Both the position numbers and the translations under genes were made by a program. Below are positions 33,475-44,859 of a DNA stretch of 64,000 nucleotides, piece by piece (position 1 is the first letter of the stretch; every line of letters begins with the position of its first letter). The stretch is from NCBI GenBank assembly GCA_008828725.1, contig MEHQ01000164.1, positions 497,792 to 561,791 on the forward strand, read 5' to 3'. Below the pieces are notes generated by a model. It saw only the letters and a program-made list of their open reading frames with translations. It was not told the DNA's origin and ran no database searches. The DNA comes from Saccharina japonica (taxonomy: Eukaryota > Sar > Phaeophyceae > Laminariales > Laminariaceae).

Positions 33475-34190
33475 GCTGTGATACATTGCACTCCTGATCT
33501 TTATTTTGGGACAGGGGCTATTGCGCAACAGAATAATGTGCGAGGACGCCGCCTATTCACTAGCGGTGTGGCTTGCTCAATACGTCGGCGTAGTGCAAGA
33601 CTGTACGAGTGATGTGCAATTTTGAAATGAATGTGTACCTGGTGCACTGCGAGTATTGGTTAAACACACGACACGGCGGTGCAGGCCTGCAGGCCACAGG
33701 ACTTCAACAGTACCAGGTACCAGGACACTGCTGTACTCAGGTAGCCGCTGGCTGTAATACTTAGGTTTAAATCATAAAACGAATCGGGAGCGGCATATTT
33801 TGTTTTGTCTACAAACATGCTACGCATTTCGCATTTTATTTTACTGCTGCTCTTGCTATAAAAAACACAAAAGGTACGACAATCTAGACTATACGTTCTA
33901 CTATGAATATTCATAATATTATCATCACATTGACAACAGGAAAACAAAGACGCCTCACGCAAGACTGCCACCTGCCGCCGCTGCGAGTGCATGCAGCATG
34001 ATACCTGAATGACACAGTATGTAAGTAGACAATATGCCCTATATTAATCAATATACCTTGCATAGAGGACGGGGATGAAAGTGATCCATCCCCTGATTTA
34101 ACGCCTTGTTATGGTTTGCGGTTGACGTTCACAAGCGACGTTCGCACTATTTGCCATTTCGACGCGAACGCCCGATGTTCACAATTTATG
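33475..34190. other. Intron sequence, no feature seen
   Basis: A TACCAGGTA 9-mer lies at 33711-33719, followed at once by a second CCAGG. Otherwise nothing is recognisable. Confidence 0.4.
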
Positions 34191-34192
34191 TA

Positions 34193-34735
34193 GCCATCGC
34201 ACACATCCCTGAAACAAAGTGTGTGCTATCAATGTATTGCCATCGACACACAATGTGTTTGATTAAACTAAGCTCCTACCCCACTCAGCCGCACCGAACC
34301 AGTGCCAAGTCCAGCCCAATTTCCCGCAAAAGTGTTTGCCGCCGGAATGAAAGCGGGTCATCATTCGCAAACGTGAGTGCACCTTATTCTTGATTGAGGA
34401 AGTGCAAAAACTGCAACACATACGCACGTTATTAAATTATGTTGACATGCTCCACAGGAACCATCGCACACATCCCTGAAATATAGCGTGGGCTACCAAT
34501 GTATTGCCATCGACACACAATGTATTTGATTAAACTAAGGTCCTACCCCACTCAGCCGGACCGAACCAGTGCCAAGTCCAGCCCAATTTCCCGCAAAAGT
34601 GTTTGCCGCCCGAATGAAAGCGGGTTATCATTCGCAAACGTGAGTGCACCTTATTGTTGATTGAGGAAGTGCAAAAACTGCAACACATACGCACATTATA
34701 ACGGTATGTTGACATGCTCCACAGGAACGATGACC
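34193..34735 (+). repeat. Local tandem duplication, two units of about 272 bp
   Basis: CATCGACACACAATGTGTTTG...CCACTCAGCCG...AAGTGCAAAAACTGC...CGCAC is present at about 34193-34464 and again, little changed, at 34465-34735. The single-copy counterparts are at 30270-30470 and 39150-39325. The higher similarity of the two units to each other than to A or C suggests a recent event. Confidence 0.8.
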
Positions 34736-34888
34736 AACAAGAGATAAACACATCATAAGCGCTTACGTTTGGACAGCGCGTGCATCCTCAAACCATATAT
34801 TTCTCTACGTTACGCTAGCGCTACAGACATGAAGTATCGGTTTATAGATACGAGGGAAGAACTCAACACTGTGCCGGCATGCATTCAC

Positions 34889-34972
34889 CTCCAGATATAC
34901 CGGCTGAATTACGACGAAAGGACGCGTTTCCATCCATGTTAACCGCGCTTGCAAACCCGGCGTCAATAGCAC
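34889..34972 (-). CDS. One-coil beta-helix exon (28 codons), unit B
   Basis: Acceptor ATATTTTTGCAG, start GTGCTATTGACGCC, donor TCTGGAG|GTGAATGC. It reads GAIDAGFASAVNMDGNASF then RRNSAGISG-G. The sequon NAS is kept. The donor string TGGAG|GTGAATGC is identical in unit C. Confidence 0.85.
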
Positions 34973-36296
34973 CTGCAAAAATATACGGGAAAGAACACGA
35001 GGTGTTTATGGGCAGGAATCCAAGAAGCTTCGCACTTCGGCCCCATCTGTTTCACTTGGTACGCGTAGCACGCCCCTGGGATTTCATTCCTATGGTGCGC
35101 GATTACCATTATGTTGCCCGGCCTGCGTGTGCGCGGTTTATACACGGGGACGACCAAGGGGCGGTCATCCAAGCGAAATATTACAGGAGGTGGAGACCGG
35201 ACTTACTTCCAGCGCAAGCATAACTGCCTGACTGCGGTTGTTATACCATGACTATCAAAGCTGTTTCCAAGGCCACCCAACAACAACATACATTTATAGC
35301 CCGCGAGAATCCTTGGCGAGATCGAGACGGCTTGTAGCGGAGCCAGAAAAGACACTAGTTTTCCAAACACCATCGTTTTCAAATCGGTAAGGGTTTCTGG
35401 CGTTGATGAATTCCATCAGATCGACAACACGATTAGTGGGGGCTTCGAGCGGGTGGTGAGGTTAGTGCGGGCATTTATAATATTAATCAAAGCCCGTGAT
35501 GGCAAGAGGATCATCGTACTCCGGCCGCGAAGACGAATATGCTCGACGTACATGGTTTCCGATTACCTGATAATAGACCTTGGCCGATGACAGGCATGTA
35601 ATGATACGTCTTCGGCTCCAATCTTACTCTTTCCTATGGTGGGGTGAGTTTGTGTTTCAATTTGCGCAAATTGTGTGAACCGTCTCCTTAGCCTCCCATA
35701 AATGTTGCAGCAGTATCAACACTACTTCTGTCACGCCAAATCAACGTACATATAACGATGGCTTGTACGGATATACTGCGCAGCTAGCATTAGCCTTCGA
35801 CCTCGATTGCGGGGAGGTTAAACCCCAATATTTGATGTGATCGATCAACTGACCTACCGTAATGTCTGAATTTATGGCGTTTCTCATTCGAGTGACCGGA
35901 ATCGCTAGGATGTGGAACATACCTGGGACGCTTGTTTTAGAATTTTCTAGAATTCCGGGGTACGGTCATGGAGTTATGTGCATTACAGTAGGTCGTTCCA
36001 CACACGCTGCACCCGAAAATGAACTACCCGTCGAGTGTGTCACCTCTGATATCTATACCTGTCGGGGTTTGGTTGCCAATCAGTAGGGGTTGTATGAAGA
36101 AAACATTGAATGAGTTGAACCTTCACCGTGGGGATGAATCGAACAGACGATCAGCAGACCTAACTTGAGTTTCGAGTCCAGAGACCCCAGTTTACCGTGA
36201 GGACCACAGGTCGTAGCCAACGTGTTAAAGGTGGTGCTGGAAGTCAATGTTCGATGGACCCCAGTGTTCTCACGTTAACCAAAATATGTAGTTTAC

Positions 36297-36343
36297 CCGT
36301 AAACACAGGGTGGCCGTTTACTGTCAAAGTTTAACGTGGACCC
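36297..36343 (-). pseudogene. Broken mini-exon, unit B
   Basis: It matches the 45-bp mini-exon of unit A with intact acceptor (AACTTGACAG) and a better donor (TTTACGG|GTAAAC), but is 47 bases long and meets TGA after VHVKL. If spliced in it would end the protein, so it is probably skipped. Confidence 0.6.
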
Positions 36344-37214
36344 CTGTCAAGTTGACGATTAAATGAGAACGCGGTTTGTGACTGCAATTACCAAAACATC
36401 CCCGAGCGTTAATCTCCAATGACTAGGCAGTGTATTCGCCGACCTCCTATCGACCGTTCAGCATTTGACCATGAGCTGAACCGCCAGTGCTTCTCTACAT
36501 ATGGGGAACGCAACTGCAACTTAACGTTTGCGGCGAGAGAACAACCGCCCAACAAGTCCATGCGCATTGCAAATGGAGACCTAATTTTGGCAAGAGACCG
36601 GTGGCATCAAGACGCATGTGACGATTGGCCTTTTGGCAAACTCAGTTCGAATCGTTCATGTCTGTGGGGAGCAGGCCGTCGAATTGTCGATACTCCCTTC
36701 ACCTGGTTTCGTAATGTGACTTGTCGCCACGTCCACGAGCGTGATGTCGATCCACTTGATTGCCTTGATTAAGGCCGGAACAGCACTCTTTGCTTGATGT
36801 TGATTTTAGCATTGGCGACAGCCAGATCTACCATGTGAGCACGCCTTCGTAATACGATGACGAAATTATGGTAGGATAGGTCGTGTGGAATTGCACGGAC
36901 AGTAATGTTACTATGCCGGTGCTAGTACAGAAGCGTGTTGAATTAAGCCCCTCTCTTGCCGTGAATGACGGGGACCATTGCGTAGCCAGTACGGGTATGC
37001 ACGCGCAATCCAACCACCAGCTGTAAACGGATATTTGAGGGACAATCGGTCTTCACGTACACCTTCACACCTCTGGCAGGATGCTGACCTGCCTATTAAT
37101 GACAAACCGTAGCCGAACGCATCTACGGGTTAGGGCTTTTCCATTTCAACAAACTGGAACACGCATACCATCGGACCGCAAGGCTGCTGAAGGCTTGCAT
37201 ATTAGATAATTTTC

Positions 37215-38148
37215 TCAGGTGTATCTGGTACACGGGACGTAACACATGTAGGCGTGTTCGTCACGTGGCACAAAAGCCGAACCATCCAATCTGCAGAATC
37301 AGGGAAAAGGCCAGTCTTTTCCCCAAAGGAAATTACCTAGAAGTCACATGCTCGGCAGGCGAAAGCACAAAACAAGAGACACTCGTGTGTCGAAACGAGT
37401 GAATACTTGGACAGCAAGAAAATACCACCAAATTTAGTTGCAACAGCGAGATCAGGATATCGAAAGTATTGGCCCCGAGGATTTGAGCACCACTCCCTTT
37501 CACATAGCATGGATAATAGGCGGTGTGTTGGAGATCTGCAGGCTAACATTTGTGGTGTAGAGGCTGCTGTGGGATACTCGAATCGTGGCAGTTTCGAAGC
37601 CGTGGCATGCATTTGACGTTCAGCGAAACCTCTATCGAAAAGCAATTGAACCAGCCGCACAAGCTCGCTTGGGCACGCGGACCACGCAACCGCCAAGATG
37701 TCTAGGATATTTCAGCCTGCGAAGGTACATACTGCGAGGGTACCTCACGTGTCGAAAGTGCCGGTGGTGCGAAAATACCCTGCATGCTGGGCGCTGGAGA
37801 GGGTAAATTGTTGAATCATCGAGCTCGAGTTTTCGTAGGTAATGGTCAGACCGGTGTATATAGACCGTTAAAAAGGAAACGTCACAACTGTTTACAACAT
37901 TCTCAAATAAGGACGCTGATCGCACTAGACGCCTCCATGTTTTCGCGGTATTGTATCGGAAAAACCAAAGCCAGAGACTCCTGCGTGGCTCAACTCTCCC
38001 GTGTTCGATTTGGTTACAGCCATTGCGACTGTAAACAAAACGTGTGGTGTCACCCCAATTAACGAGCACCTGACTGGTCACCATCTCTGGCGGCATGAAA
38101 CCGTAAAGCGGTTTCAAACAAAACAAATCGTCATTGAATTTCGCAATG
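37215..38148. other. Intron sequence, no feature seen
   Basis: Several frames run for over 100 codons on both strands but none has a domain or module pattern. Confidence 0.4.
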
Positions 38149-38150
38149 TC

Positions 38151-38470
38151 ACCGGTCGCCCCGGTGGGCTAGCAGATAACCACCAAGCCTGTTAGCGTCA
38201 ATATCGCGAGTTCGAGCCCCGCGGAGTGTGCTCGTAGGGACGTTTTCTTGCAAAAAATATCTTGACTAGCGGAAAGCGCGAGAGCGTGAGTTAGCAAAAT
38301 TCGATCAAACTCGACGAGTGTAGACAAGGCTGAACCCTCTGCGCGACAATAATCAAGGCAAGAACGGTAGTGGGGGGGGAGGGAGAGGATCCTGTTTTGT
38401 GACCCCGGATCTGAGTTACCACTAGACAGGGAGAAAGACGGAAGTGCGAAGATAATACATGGGATGGAAA
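38151..38470 (+). mobile_element. tRNA-derived SINE inside an intron
   Basis: The head ACCGGTCGCCCCGGTGGGCT then AGCAG gives an A-box and GCGAGTTCGAGCCCCGC a B-box about 45 bases on, close to a real tRNA. The body is shared with the copies at 7.7-8.8 and 56.5 kb: GTAGTGGGGGGGAGGG, TGTGACCCCGGATCTGAGTTAC, GCGAAGATAATACATGGGATGG. It is the least interrupted of the three and has the clearest promoter boxes. Orientation is opposite to the host gene. Confidence 0.8.
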
Positions 38471-38689
38471 AACAAAAACAAAGGGGAAAAGCGAGAGCTC
38501 AACGTACATTATCGGTTTAGGACTGCACTCGCTCGCTGGGTGGAGACACAACACTTGGAACTATCAAAGAGTCATAATTACGTTTAGATGCAGTGCTGTA
38601 ATATATAGTTTAGGAACAGTGTGTCAGATCATCTCATACGTCCTGCCAGACATGGTTTATGAAGGCTTCATTCCTTTTTCCCTTCGTAC

Positions 38690-38773
38690 CTCCAAAGTCG
38701 CCAGCTGAATTATCAGTGAAAACAGCGGTTCCATCCAAGTTAAACACGCATTCGGTCTTAGCGTACATGCCAC
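38690..38773 (-). CDS. One-coil beta-helix exon (28 codons)
   Basis: Acceptor GTCGCGCAG, start GTGGCATGTACGC, donor CTTTGGAG|GTACGAAG. It reads GGMYAKTECVFNLDGTAVF then TDNSAGDFG-G. The Ala of GA is Gly and the turn reads LDGTA without a sequon. It has no counterpart in units A and B at the equivalent place and lies just outside unit C. Confidence 0.8.
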
Positions 38774-39529
38774 CTGCGCGACAGACAGAAAACATCCAGG
38801 TTGCTTGTTCAGGCAACACCCCGATCGATCGCATTAAGATACACTCTAAATATCGCGACTAATTTCCCAACAGCAAAAACAGAGTATTTGGAGGCAGGTG
38901 TGAGGTGTCAATTGCTCACATGAGGTGTTAATTGCTCAAATCAGGGTGTGCTGTTTGAAAATGCACACCGTAAGTTGGTCCTTAACGCGGTATCCTTAGC
39001 GCTACAACGCAAAACGTTGGAATGCAAGTGTGGGCGTCTCCTGCAATTGCCGTCAAGACGTGCTGATACAACTGGCGCTACCAATGCATTTCTCTTGGGG
39101 TATTTTCAACCACGGAAATCTCCTTTTACATCTATCTACACTATACAACGCCGGTCTAAATTAGGATTATGCTGCAACCAACCGCACCGCGCCATTGCCA
39201 AGTTCTGCCCAACTTCCTTGAACGCGCATGCCGCCAGTATCATGGCAGACGGGAGATCAGTCGAAAACGCAATTGCACATGATGCTTGTTTAAGGAAGTG
39301 CAAAACAGCAATCAGTATGCACGTAGTGATTGAATGACATTTACTTGTTTGATAAAAAAACAAACGACAACCAGCTAGATATATAAACAACAGTAGAAGT
39401 GTTTTCGTTGGGACACCGCGATCATCAAAATACCGTACGCGTACTCTCTTTTACACTAGCGCTACAGAGATGTACCATCATTTTGTAGTTTCGTGGGAAC
39501 AAACATCAACTGTGCGGGTAAGCATTCAC

Positions 39530-39613
39530 CTCCATTATAACCGACCGAATTATGAAGAACTGAGATGATTCCGTCCATATTAACCATGCCTTCATCAAAT
39601 GCAGCAATCGCAC
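39530..39613 (-). CDS. One-coil beta-helix exon (28 codons), unit C
   Basis: Acceptor CTCTTTTTGCAG, start GTGCGATTGCTGC, donor ATAATGGAG|GTGAATGC. It reads GAIAAFDEGMVNMDGIISV then LHNSVGYNG-G. The sequon (NTS) of the sisters is replaced by IIS. Open and well bordered. Confidence 0.8.
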
Positions 39614-40925
39614 CTGCAAAAAGAGCGGGAACGAATATCGAGCATTCGCAGACATGTTTTCCAAGAATCATTTCAGCTCGGCCATATATTCTTTACTTCG
39701 TACCCGTAGCATCACTTGGAGTTTTATTGCTAACGCGCGCAAATTGAATGCGTTCGTGTCCTGTTCCCCGGCGTGCTTGTAATTGGCTTATATCATATAG
39801 AGCGACGGCCAATGGTCCTGCATGCAAGCGAAAGCTTGAAGGAGGCGGGGACCCCACATACTTCCAGTACAAGAAACACTGCGTGAATATGCTAGTGATA
39901 GCATGACAATCGAAGCCTCCGCCATGGAAACGCAATAAAAACAATAAATGCATCTTCGGTGAGAACTTGCGGCGAATTCAAGACGGCGTGTACAAAAGCC
40001 AGCACAGAAACCAGTTTTGCGACGTGTTTTCGTTATCAAATCCGCGATAGTTTCTGGCGGTAGTAAATTTCTGTCAGACATAGAAACCGGTGTGAGTGGG
40101 CTTCGAGATAGTGGAAAGGAAACCGACGTCAGTGGTAAGGCGACTAAGAATCTGTGATGGCGAGAGCATTGCCGTGTGCAGGCGGTGAACAGTATTGCTA
40201 TCGACATCCATATTTTACAACCGTCAGATATTCGACCTTGGCCGATGAGAGTCTTGTTAAATTCCTCTTCGGGCCCAAACGTGCCCTCTCCCAAATATGG
40301 CATAGGGTTGTGTTGAAATTTACATAAACTATGTGTATTTTCTTCTGAGCCTCCAAATCAACAGTCTCCATATCGAAACCACTCCTGTCCCACCAATCCC
40401 CTATAAAGGCAACTATACCTGGTAGGTTGTACTGCTATACTGGAGATCCAACACTTTCATTCGACCGCGATTTCTTGGTGGATATAATCCAACCTATGTT
40501 GTGATCTATGCTCCGAGCGAACGTTTAGAATTATCATGTTTCGTATTTGAGCGGCCTGAAAGGCTAGAACGTCGGACATGGGCTTACGTGACAACCTGGG
40601 CATTCGAGAACGCCTGAGTAAAATCAGGGTGTTGTGAGCATTGGGAAGTTAGACGCAAGTTGCACAAAAAAACAGAAACAAAACAGTCCAGTGTGTCAGT
40701 ATCTACACCCGTCGCTGTTCAAGGGTCAATCACTAGGGATCGTTCAATAAAGCAGTTATACGAGTTAAGCGTCTTATGCACAGCACTCGGACAGGTCGAC
40801 AGCAGATATTATCTTGAAAATCGGGTTCAGAGACACCAGTTAACTCCGGGAAATGCGTGGTAGCCAAAATTTCAAAGGTGGCGATAAACGATAATGCTCA
40901 GTCGCCCCCAAGAGTTGTTGGTCAC

Positions 40926-40973
40926 CCTGTAAACGCAGCGTGGCCCGTAACTGTCCAGGCTCTACGTGAACCC
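40926..40973 (-). CDS. 48-bp mini-exon, unit C (frame shifted relative to A)
   Basis: Acceptor AACGTGACAG, start GGGTTCACGTAGAGC, donor TTACAGG|GTGACC. Length is a multiple of three and no stop is met, but single-base insertions relative to unit A make it read VHVEPGQLRATLRLQ, which no longer resembles a coil. Use as an exon is doubtful. Confidence 0.3.
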
Positions 40974-41815
40974 CTGTCACGTTAACTGCTAAATTAGATC
41001 GCTGTTCAAACATTCACTCAACGATAACCGCCAGGCCGTGAATCTCGTTCGAGGGGGAGCTGTATTTGTCGACTTTCTATCGATCGGTGAGCGTTTGTCA
41101 AGCGCTCCACAGTCATACTTCCCGATAAACGACCAAGTCAATTGCAACGCCATGTTTGCGGCGATAAAACAACTGTACGGCAAGTTCAGGCACTTAAAAA
41201 ATGAAAATCTAGGTTTGAGAAGAGACTGGTTTCATGAGCCCGCGTTCCATTGACCGATCTCAGTTTCAATCATAGATGCCCGTAAGGGGCGTGCGGTTGA
41301 ACAAATTGGTGGTCTCGTGGCGCTGGTTTCGCGACGTATTTGGTGGAGATCTCCACGAACGTGCTGCCGGCTCACTTCATTTGTTTGACGAGACCTGCAC
41401 GGTATTCTCTGCTCGGTGTTGAGACCGATATCGGCAAAATCCTCATCTACCCTGTGGACGTTCTTCTCCGAAACGATGGTCGGTTGTTTCCCGTGTAATA
41501 GCCAAGGGCAGCAGTGTCACAAGGCCATTGCAGTTACAAACATTACTCTTGAAAACAATCCCCCCCCTTTCGCCGTAAGGCTACGGAAACCCTTTCGTCG
41601 CCCGTACGGGAAATAACGCGCAAACCGATCGTTCTTTGTATAATGGTGAAAGTCGGCCTTCACATATACCTTTACACATGGTAGGAACGTGGCCAGCCAA
41701 GAAAAAAAAAGCATGAGGACGTGTGAGGATTTTTTAACTGAACCTTACGTCAACACGTGAATCACAGGATACTATCGCAAGGTCGCTGAAACGTTTTATA
41801 CTTGTTTCAAATATT

Positions 41816-42364
41816 ACGTTCGCTATTTTGAACTGTTTTGTTTTTGTTTGGGCTATAGACTCGTGTACCAGGTTATGCTACGTTGTGTTTACAAACAAAA
41901 GCGTGTGCGAGTTGCGATACATTGCTTGGAAAATGGCAAACACAAAAGTCTCCGAAGTATCGACGCTATAGCTGTGTGTATGATATATGTTCCCCACAGT
42001 TTCGAAGGCAATCCGTACTCCGTCATATCGTCTGAACAAAGACGAGAGGTGATACTTTGGACATAGTTAAGTCGAATGAGAAATATGGTATGATGGCAGC
42101 GGTCTAGGCTAATAGTCAATATCTAACCAAGGCTGGGAGGGGTCGGTATATGAGCTAGGAACATCATATATGAATCGAGTAGATGTTCGTGAAACGGCCC
42201 CGGAGGAAGTATGGGTACGGATAATCACACGAGCCCATCTGGAGGATGTTATACAAAACCTACAGCACATCCGTGTTAATACCGGAGCCACGGGGGCTAG
42301 CGCACCACAAAGATCCACAAGGCGTACCAAATGTATTGTCATTCATGAATGTAGCTGCGGGTGG
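41816..42364. other. Intron sequence, nothing seen
   Basis: A/T-rich with no module, RNA gene or repeat partner. Confidence 0.4.
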
Positions 42365-42446
42365 CGATAGATGCGGTGTTTGATAGAGTGGCCTCAAACG
42401 CCGCATGCCCTACAGTCACAAACCCGTGTGTAAAGTATATACTGCT
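42365..42446 (-). pseudogene. Decayed one-coil exon
   Basis: SSIYFTHGFVTVGHAAF then EATLSNTASIA can be read and follows the coil pattern (G-A-I-Y-x ... V-T-x-D-G-x-x-x-F ... N-S-A-S-I). The acceptor has become GATAGCAG|TATA, with the GTGC start lost, and the donor GGAG|GT has become TCGCCAC. It is not usable as an exon. Confidence 0.5.
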
Positions 42447-42449
42447 ATC

Positions 42450-44230
42450 GATCACCGGGGACGGAGGAATAGTCGGTAAACGTGCGGTCATATTCAGCGA
42501 CACAAGCAATATGCCATCATTTACATCTCCGCCCCGATGTTGCACCAACGTAAAAACCATTTAGAGGATGGTAGAATACCAGTTAGCCGACAATATTTCC
42601 AGTTGTACTGTTGTTGTAGAATCCCTCTTGTGAACGGGGTCCGCGTCGTTCCAGAGTAGCCGACCGATACCGAGACGTCGCCAGGACGAAGTCATTTCTA
42701 GACGTTTGTGGTTTGGAGGTTTTCTGGAGGTTGGCCCCTCTTCATGCCATAGGCCGACGTCAACAATAAACTGACCGGTGTGCTCCTTAGAGCGGTACGG
42801 GTATGTTCATCTTCGTCCTCGTCTTGTGCAGTCGCGTTCATGGATCTAATTGGAGAATCGAATGCTCAAACCTCACCAAACATCTAACAAAACAACTCAT
42901 TGGCTTCACGATACACCAATCACGGCGTCGGCGTCGATATGGCAACATTGAGATTCAAGCGGCTCTCGGAGCATTGAGCCTAGTGTCCCATATATATTCG
43001 AAGACCGTAAGAGCCGGTAGTAGTGTCATAAGTTTGTGTTGCTCGACTTCGGTTTCACTACGGACTCTCCATTTAGTATTTTACAAGAAAATGCACCCTA
43101 TACGAAACTTCGAACGCTCAATGAGACCGCGAGACAATCAATCCTTTTCATCTTCCCTTTGTTCGGCTTGACTCGCCCATTAAATTACGCCCCAGAAAAA
43201 GGCTCGTCTCTTGAACGAGGCTAACCTATGAGCGCCACATACGTAGGGTCCCCTCGGAAACACCAAACTACATGACATGGCCCTAGAACAATAATATAGC
43301 ATCCACCGGCGACAGATGAGGAGCCGCGTCCGTCACAGAGTTGATGTTTGGTCTAGTTGGACAGTTGTGACACATTGATACACGAAGAGATCCGTTTTGA
43401 CGTCGATTCTACCGCGCTCAGTGAGGATATACCCTTTAGCCTTTAGCCATGTCTAGAACAAACGAAGTGAGTGCAACATGCCCGCTGTTGTTCGTGCAGA
43501 TGTACGGCGGGTGTGAAGTACATCGGTCATAACCCGAGAAACACGAACACCACATTATTCCGAAACATGGACGAAATAATTGGAGCAGCTGTTTTCCCTG
43601 AGGACGGCACTCGCAAAGATTGGTTGACATAAGTAAGATTGCACTGTTGTCGCAACAGGTATGGTCATAACGGTTTGCATGCTTTGCCCCCTCCGTGCTT
43701 GGCAATATGGCTACCACTCATCTGAAACACCCTAATCGTCCGGCGAAGACCAGGATAACAAACCAGCAAATATCCGATGTGAGTTCAACAAAAGCGTCAA
43801 ATTTAAGGATACATGATGGCTGACTAATTTGAGCGTCATTGGATGTTCGTGCATTTCGACGCCCGCCGAAGCGTGGACATAACATAGGCAAAGGAGAGTC
43901 AATAAGATCCATTCGGTAATGATCGTAGAAAAACCGTTTGTTAACTTACCCAAGCATGTTAAGGATGTTTTAAAATGGTCTGGGGGTCATGTTCCACAGA
44001 GCGAGATACGTATATATGTGCGGCACAGAATCTCCTCCAGCCAAACTGTTCATCAGCAGGGTGCCGAAACTGCCATAGTTTAACACGAACAGATGGGAAA
44101 TGATGCTTCCCCCCCCGCGTCATCGGTAATCCCTCTCGAACGGGATGCGTGGTCAGTGGTCAAATGACTAAGGCAAGCAACAAATGCGTACACTATGTAA
44201 AAGACGGACGAACTCCTGCCCGCTCTTTCT
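42450..44230. other. Intron sequence, no supported gene
   Basis: A plus-strand frame near 43036-43224 (FTTDSPFSILQENAPYTKL) and another at 42803-43171 read somewhat protein-like, but I recognise no family and see no splice support. Confidence 0.35.
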
Positions 44231-44233
44231 CAC

Positions 44234-44314
44234 CTCCCGCTATCGATGCTGAGTTGTGAGAAAACGTGGTGTTTCCGTCTATTGTTACGTCCGAACCATT
44301 GACAAATATGGCAC
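44234..44314 (-). CDS. One-coil beta-helix exon (27 codons)
   Basis: Acceptor GTTCCCACAG, start GTGCCATATTTGTC, donor GCGGGAG|GTGAGAAAG. It reads GAIFVNGSDVTIDGNTTF then SHNSASIAG-G. It is close to the module consensus, with sequons at NGS and NTT. Standard borders; good evidence that the module is still under selection. Confidence 0.85.
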
Positions 44315-44787
44315 CTGTGGGAACACGAGAGCAGTGGTACAACAAGCTTCAGGCATTAGTGTTGTTTGTCTAGTTAACCAAACATATATCGACACCCCTT
44401 TTTACCTCATGGCGCCGGTACACCCCTAAACATTGAAACATAATTTAAACGACGGTCCCTTGCCGCCTGAGGCTCTCTGGCGTCTAATCTTACTTGTAAT
44501 GGATCCTGTACAGGGGTGGCCTCAAAGCCTGCATTTGAGAAACTTGCGACTTTGTGGGGAGATGTTTGCGATTATGATTTCCTTGTGTACAATTTTACTC
44601 GTGGCGAACAAATATCACTCTGCCCCAGAGAATGCCTCGTTTGTGCTCAGTGTCATCAACTGTTACAGGTATACTATATACACATATTATGTAACCTATC
44701 TGCCCCTGGATGGTACGTATTCCCGATAGTTGATGTTCGCCGTCGACATGCCCGCTGTTTTCCATCGGGTGATACAGACTCCTTCGG

Positions 44788-44858
44788 TGTCTTTCGTGGC
44801 CAATGCATATTCGATGGTCATGATATCGCCTTGCACAACGATGGCAGTCCGAATCAGT
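44788..44858 (-). pseudogene. Decayed one-coil exon next to 44234-44314
   Basis: AIVVQGDIMTIEYALATKD then TEGV parallels AIFVNGSDVTIDGNTTFSHN of the exon just downstream. The acceptor CAG has become GGAC and the donor reads GGAG|TCTG. It is a likely tandem duplicate that lost both splice sites. Confidence 0.4.
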
Positions 44859-44859
44859 G

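Larger units (their letters stand above)
34470..37210 (-). repeat. Diverged segmental copy B of the coil-exon unit
   Basis: It is collinear with copy A over its left 2.1 kb and with copy C over its whole length, including the right-hand part (TGGTTTCG-GA, CCACGAGCGTG, CGGTCTTCACGTACACCTT near 37049, which corresponds to CGGCCTTCACATATACCTT near 41654). Confidence 0.8.
39080..41815 (-). repeat. Diverged segmental copy C of the coil-exon unit
   Basis: It is the most diverged of the three. Anchors: CAACCGCACCGCGCCATTGCC (split here over 39178-39200), the coil exon at 39530-39613, the mini-exon at 40926-40973, and the right-hand block ending in CGCAAGGTCGCTGAAACGTTTTATACTT, whose unit B match is CGCAAGGCTGCTGAAGGCTTGCATATT. 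Confidence 0.75.

Noticed and set aside
41038-41253. A plus-strand frame starting RGGAVFVDF that looks like a coil
   Set aside because: The homologous places in units A and B (near 32110 and 36420) do not read this way, and it is on the wrong strand; chance likeness.
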